Below are positions 59,867-64,000 of a DNA stretch of 64,000 nt, piece after piece. Location: NCBI RefSeq assembly GCF_000196435.1, contig NC_010161.1, forward strand, positions 2,065,001-2,129,000. Direction: 5' to 3'. Every line of letters starts with the position of its first letter. Within the stretch, counting starts at the first letter, position 1. The translations under genes and the position numbers were made by a program. Below the pieces are notes generated by a model. That model was not told where the DNA came from. It saw only the letters and a program-made list of their open reading frames with translations, and made no database searches. The DNA comes from Bartonella tribocorum CIP 105476. GTDB taxonomy: Bacteria > Pseudomonadota > Alphaproteobacteria > Rhizobiales > Rhizobiaceae.

Positions 59867-60276
59867 ATGCCAACCAAAAATCCACATTTTCCAACTAAAA
59901 ATCCAAATTTTATTGACATTTCTGATCAAGCAAAAGAATTCGTTATAGACGCATTGCCATGGGGCTTTCTCAAAAAGCATGAGGCAGCGCTTTAGGAGTA
60001 AGTTTTCAACAAATCCAAAAATATGAAAAAGGCGCCAACCGTATCAGCGCAAAATGTTTGCTCGAAATCACTCAAAAACTAGAAGTTCCGATAAGCTTTT
60101 TTATGCGGATCTTTTAGCCACCGATCTTGGGACAAAAGAAGATCTGGTCTCAGAAGAAAACCTCTCAAACCATGATCAAGAAACCTATAGCGAAAAAGAA
60201 CATGCCCTTTTGAAAAATTTTAGAGAGCTTAAGCCGAAAAAACAGAAAGCCATTTTGTGGTTGCTCTCTAGATTAG
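59867..60276 (+). pseudogene. Broken HTH regulator G
   Basis: Shares three lesions with copy E (extra base at GATCAAGCAAAAG, six-T run, CTCTCTAGATTAG). An additional change (GCATGAGGCAGC) puts a stop in the shifted frame. Its 3' part still reads YSEKEHALLKNFRELKPKKQ. Confidence 0.87.
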
Positions 60277-61130
60277 GCAAAAGCGCACCACTCCACATTA
60301 TTCGCTCATAGAGCCCTTTTGGTAAAATTCATACCACACCTCAAAGGGCTGAGTTCCATAAGGAGCAACAAACAAGCTCCATTCCCATGCTATTCTTCAC
60401 GCAACCCTGCACACCAACTTTTTCACACTCTCTCCCTCATACTTTTTTTACCTCTTCACGCTTAAACACAAAAAGCAATCCGACCATCCCGATATTGCCA
60501 ACATGACGCATCCTTACGCATAAGAATTTTCTCATCTCCCCACGCCTCAAACAACAGCATTTTATAGAAGCTTACGAGCAAGCCCCCCATTCCCTCACGC
60601 CATCCTTTCCGACACCTCACACACTCTATCCTCTATTCCCCTCTCGTCAACACACTCTCGTCCCCTCATCTCCATACGCATTCTCTCCCATTTCAACACT
60701 TTCTCCCCCTCCCCAATTGCGCCACAGCACTTAACACTCCTTTTCACCCCAACTTATCTCTCCATTCACAAGACTTGTTCTCCTCAATTCGTCTTCCCCC
60801 ATTCCACGCCATGATATACGCCCCCACATGCCTCCATACACAACACATAAATCCTCCACATCCTTAACTTCCCCTTCCTTTTTTACGGCTCCACGTTTTT
60901 ACGCTTTTATATTTTAAAAGAAATCTGTAGACTAAGCTGTCGATAAAAAGACCTATTAACTTGTCCCCGCAAGACAAAACTTCCCCCCCACCCCGTACCA
61001 CTGAGAAAACAAAGATCTGCAAACGACAATCCAGCCTCTTACCCCGAATGACTCTCTTCACCACCACGTAAAGAGCCGTTTTTTAGGGCATAAGAGAATA
61101 ATTCTTACGATTCAAAAAATATTTTTATTT
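60277..61130. other. Pyrimidine-rich repeat gap
   Basis: About 60480-60800 resembles about 46380-46680 (AATCCGACCATCC, AACATGACGCATCCTTACGC). One 80-bp family copy at about 60842. No gene. Confidence 0.65.
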
Positions 61131-61388
61131 TTCTTGCCAATCTCCTAAAATTCCTTTATCATCCAGAAAATATTTTGATTGCCTACGCAGCGATCAAGAG
61201 GGAACTAAAAGCCCTAAGCTCTAGTGTAAAAATGAACCCACTCTTGTGGATTTTCCGGGATTCCGAGAGTCTTTGCCATGTCCAGGTGCAGTTCCAGCAC
61301 TAAAAGCAAAGAAGCTGACCAGAGCTCAGTACTTGTTACTCCCGGAATACCAATGCGAGGGCGCTCGCATCCGGTGGGGGGGTGCAAA
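61131..61388 (+). ncRNA. Brt-like regulatory RNA element H (degraded)
   Basis: The terminator 3' arm is CCGAGAG and the short hairpin 3' side is GTGGATT, so these helices are damaged. The loop hairpin GTGC-agttcca-GCAC, distal CTCCCGG and GCGAGGGCGCTCGC remain. Confidence 0.72.
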
Positions 61389-61500
61389 GTGCCAACTAAA
61401 AATCCACATTTTCAAACTAAAAGTTCAAATTTTATTGATATTTCTGATTAAGCAAAAGAATCGTCTATGACGAATTTCAATGGATCTTTCTCAAAAAACC
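61389..61500 (+). pseudogene. HTH regulator H, truncated at a chimeric junction
   Basis: A GTG start reads MPTKNPHFQTKSSNFIDISD, then TAA. Homology continues to TTTCTCAAAAA at about 61489, where the sequence switches to the infA-upstream repeat (see 58813). The HTH core is absent. Confidence 0.82.
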
Positions 61501-61714
61501 TCACTCTCCATTTTGAGAATTACAAGTTCATTCCCTCAAACTTTACTGCCCCATTTCCTCTAATTTTTAGGCTAATCTTGGTTTCAGAGAAACAAGAAAT
61601 TACGCTAAACCGCTTAAACTTTTCTTTCCACACCTCTGCCCCTCCTCCGTTCTCCCCCCACACTCTCCCATCAAAACACGCCTCGCCCCTTCACCCCAAC
61701 TTATCTCTCCATTC

Positions 61715-62770
61715 ACAAAACTTGTTCTCCCCAATTCGTCTTCCCCCATTCCACGCCATGATATACGCCCCCACATGCCTCCATATGCAACGCATAAATC
61801 CTCCACATCCTTAACTTCCCCTTCCTTTTTTACGGCTCCACGTTTTACGATTTTACATCTTTACAGAAAATATCCCCGCGCTACTCTGCAAATAATAATG
61901 CTCTACAAGCCAGCCTCTCACCCAGCGCCCCTGACTGACCTCAGATCACCGCTCCTTAAATGATGGCAGCTTCTTCAGGCACAACAAGCAAACCCTATCC
62001 CCTCATGCCTTCCTTCGCACATCCCTTCCTACCACCAGCTCTTGTACGCACCGTCCGTCCCCTCTAAATTGTCCATACGACACTTTTTCCTTCCTCCATT
62101 CCCTCCCCCGTCAGCAAACCAAAGTACTTAACATCGCTCTCTTCATCCCATCCTGTCCTCCATTCACAAGACTTGTTCTTCCCAATTCGTCTTCCCCCAT
62201 TCCACACCATGATAAAAGCCCCCACATGCCTCCATATGCAACGCATAAATCCTCCACATCCTTAACTTCCCCTTCCTTTTTTACGGCTCCACGTTTTACG
62301 CTTTTACATCTTTACAGAAAATATCCCCGCGCTACTCTGCAAATAATAATGCTCTACAACCCAGCCTCTCACCCAGCGCCCCTGACTGACCTCAAATCAC
62401 CGCTCCTTAAATGATGGCAGCGTCTTCAGGCACAACAAGCAAACCCTATCCCCTCATGCCTTCCTTCGCACATCCCTTCCTACCACCAGCTCTTGTACGC
62501 ACCGTCCGTCCCCTCTAAATTGTCCATACGACACTTTTTCCTTCCTCCATTCCCTCCCCCGTCAGCAAACCAAAGTACTTAACATCGCTCTCTTCATCCC
62601 ATCCTGTCCTCCATTCCCAAAACTTCTCACTCCCAATTCGTCTTCCCCCATTCCACGCCATGATAAAAGCCCCCACATGCCTCCATACACAACGCATAAA
62701 TCCTCCACATCCTTAACTTCCCCTTCCTTTTTTACGGCTCCACGTTTTTACGCTTTTACATTTTTACAGA
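61715..62770. repeat. 451-bp tandem repeat, about 2.3 units
   Basis: ATGCCTCCATA recurs at 61775, 62226 and 62677. Units contain one 80-bp family copy each. On the minus strand each unit carries a similar short frame (MRC(I/V)WRHVGAFIM, AWNGGRRIG), an open but unsupported reading frame. Confidence 0.9.
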
Positions 62771-63049
62771 AATCTGTAGACAAAATTCCGATAAAAACAC
62801 TGATTAACTTGCCTCCCCCCTCACCTCAAAGGACGAGGGTTCCACGCAGCGCTAGTTTATGAACAATCGGGCTTCTCTTGGCCAATGACACTTGAGCAAC
62901 CACTCATGCGATTCACATAACAGTTTGCTGAAAATAGAATAGACAATTTATCCACGCCCTAAACTTTTCTCTCCACACCTTTGAGCCTCTTCCACGACTC
63001 AAGACAAAGCTCTCCAACGACAAGATGTTGATTTATAAAGAGTGTTCAC
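62771..63049. other. Gap, no gene
   Basis: Holds a scrap of the CTCAAAGGACGAGGG repeat also seen near 36500 and 37150, and nothing else recognised. Confidence 0.5.
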
Positions 63050-63560
63050 TGTTTTACATATTGAATGAGAGTCTCGAATATTGTAAGATTCTCTCATTTC
63101 AAATCCTCTATATTGAATCAATCAAAACCACCTCTTTTACACGTTACAAGCGGATGACCCTGCGTGGCATAAAAATTGTATAAGAATGGCATGTAACCGT
63201 CTCAAGTGCCAAAGACTGTCGCAACGTTTTAGGGCTGGCAAAGTATATGATGCCGGTTTACTCTTTTATGAAGCGTAAAGATGAAGGTGCCCTATAAGTT
63301 TTATACACTTCATGGGGCCTCTACCTTTGTACCCTTCATAAACGCCATCGCAAAAAGAGCTTGGATGTGAGATGTCTCTTTAAAACAAGCCGGTAAATTA
63401 TTAACCCCAGTGTATTTGATAAACAAAGTGTATTTGATAAACAAAGTGTATTTGGTTTGGAGCATTCCATTTTGCATAAAGGTTGTGCCCCCCAAAAAAA
63501 CACGCAATAAATATGATAAATAAAAGCGTAAAGAAATCTCCATTCTTCAAAAGCCATTTC
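63050..63560 (+). repeat. Dispersed hairpin-led repeat, copy 4
   Basis: AATGAGAG (63064-63071) and CTCTCATT (63091-63098) flank a 19-base loop. Shared blocks follow to TTTTATACACTTCATGGGGC and a further part in common with copy 2. An 18-bp unit (GTGTATTTGATAAACAAA) is tandemly repeated near 63410-63450. Confidence 0.75.
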
Positions 63561-63640
63561 CTTACATGCTTTTGAAAATCATAAAACTGAATAAAAGGAG
63601 ATGGCAAAGATGAGAAGGGAATTTTTCCCCTTAAAAACGC

Positions 63641-63685
63641 CTCCCCATACGTTCCTCCCCATACGTTCCTCCCCATACGTTCCAT
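63641..63685. repeat. 14-bp tandem repeat, three units
   Basis: CCTCCCCATACGTT occurs three times in succession at about 63641-63683. Confidence 0.85.
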
Positions 63686-64000
63686 GTCATTGATGACAAC
63701 ACGCCATAAACGCATAAATTCTCCCCTCTTTTTTGCGTATTTCTATTTTTACGCTTTTATACATTTACAAAAATATCTATACAAAATGATTACACGACCA
63801 CGTTGTAAACAATCGCCTTTAAAATCTCGCACCCACTTTCACTTCAATCCCCCACTTTCACTTCAATCATAGAGATAAAAATCGGTCTATTGATTTTATT
63901 GACCAGCGCAAAATTTTGCGATCCAATTCTGATTATCGAAAGGATTCATAAGAAGCATTTTTACAACTTTTAAAAGAATCTTTTCCTCCATGCAGTGCTT
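63686..64000 (+). other. Right edge; possible gene fragment
   Basis: One 80-bp family copy lies near 63706. From about 63870 a plus frame reads RDKNRSIDFIDQRKILRSNS, meets one stop, and continues EAFLQLLKESFPPCSA to the edge. It may be the start of a degraded gene outside the window. No family recognised. Confidence 0.3.

Larger units (their letters stand above)
34786..63775 (+). repeat. Dispersed ~80-bp repeat family, about 21 copies, all one orientation
   Basis: The consensus runs ACGCATAAATTCTCC..., then CTTAACTTCC, CTTTTTTACGGCTCCACG and TTTTTACGCTTTTACATC, ending TTTACAGAAA. Copies start near 34786, 35110, 37406, 41161, 41603, 42043, 46014, 46731, 47161, 47606, 50983, 55743, 56048, 56350, 56862, 59123, 60842, 61790, 62241, 62692 and 63706. 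Read on the minus strand, the block ends in GTGGAGAATTTATGCG, a ribosome site plus ATG, followed in many copies by similar short peptides (MRCV..., AWNGGRR). None seems a full gene. This entry marks the span; the copies themselves are short. Confidence 0.8.

Noticed and set aside
1..64000. tRNA or rRNA genes
   Set aside because: I saw no convincing cloverleaf or rRNA sequence by eye; a tRNAscan or Rfam run would settle this.

Overview
The window is most likely from a Bartonella chromosome (AT-rich alphaproteobacterium, Rhizobiales). Evidence: an alphaproteobacterial general stress response locus (EcfG-type sigma, NepR, PhyR, HWE-type kinases), the Rhizobiales-type genes infA-maf-yacG and a DUF4167 gene, and many copies of an element that I recognise as Bartonella Brt-type regulatory RNA followed by an XRE/HTH ('Trp') gene. 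The genus call is inference; no rRNA or tRNA gene was seen.

Layout. 1-8 kb: the 3' part of an M23 peptidase gene, a decayed secreted metallophosphoesterase, and the stress locus (kinase, ecfG and nepR on minus; phyR and a second kinase on plus). 8.77-10.14 kb: an 11-bp satellite of 121 in-phase units. 10.2-15.5 kb: two small envelope proteins, DUF4167 with tandem copies of its own 3' end, and a small membrane protein. 15.5-18.8 kb: gene-poor, with a dispersed hairpin repeat. 18.8-34.6 kb: a one-strand podovirus-like morphogenesis module (small terminase-like protein, large terminase, portal, scaffold, capsid, adaptor, beta-propeller tail/stabilisation protein, tail proteins). Almost every gap between its genes holds a different tandem repeat. 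No integrase, repressor, lysis or complete replication gene was seen.

34.6-64 kb: a pyrimidine-rich, repeat-inflated region carrying eight Brt-like RNA elements (37.7, 38.2, 40.1, 48.1, 51.4, 53.4, 59.6 and 61.1 kb). Three are followed by an intact HTH gene and five by broken or truncated ones. Between them lie clpB, a RelB/RelE pair, a VapB/VapC pair, a TrbH-like lipoprotein, an MFS transporter and the yacG-maf-infA block.

How it fits together. PhyR, NepR and EcfG form a partner-switching stress module fed by the two flanking kinases. The Brt-like leaders can fold either as a terminator or as an antiterminator just upstream of the HTH gene, so each unit looks like an RNA-gated regulator. 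Several paralogous HTH genes share the same frameshifts while their RNA elements stay intact, which suggests the RNA is the part being kept. A second theme is tandem duplication with periods of about 300-510 bp. It repeatedly copies the 3' end of a gene and its downstream flank while leaving the full gene intact (kinase, DUF4167, phage small protein, yacG).
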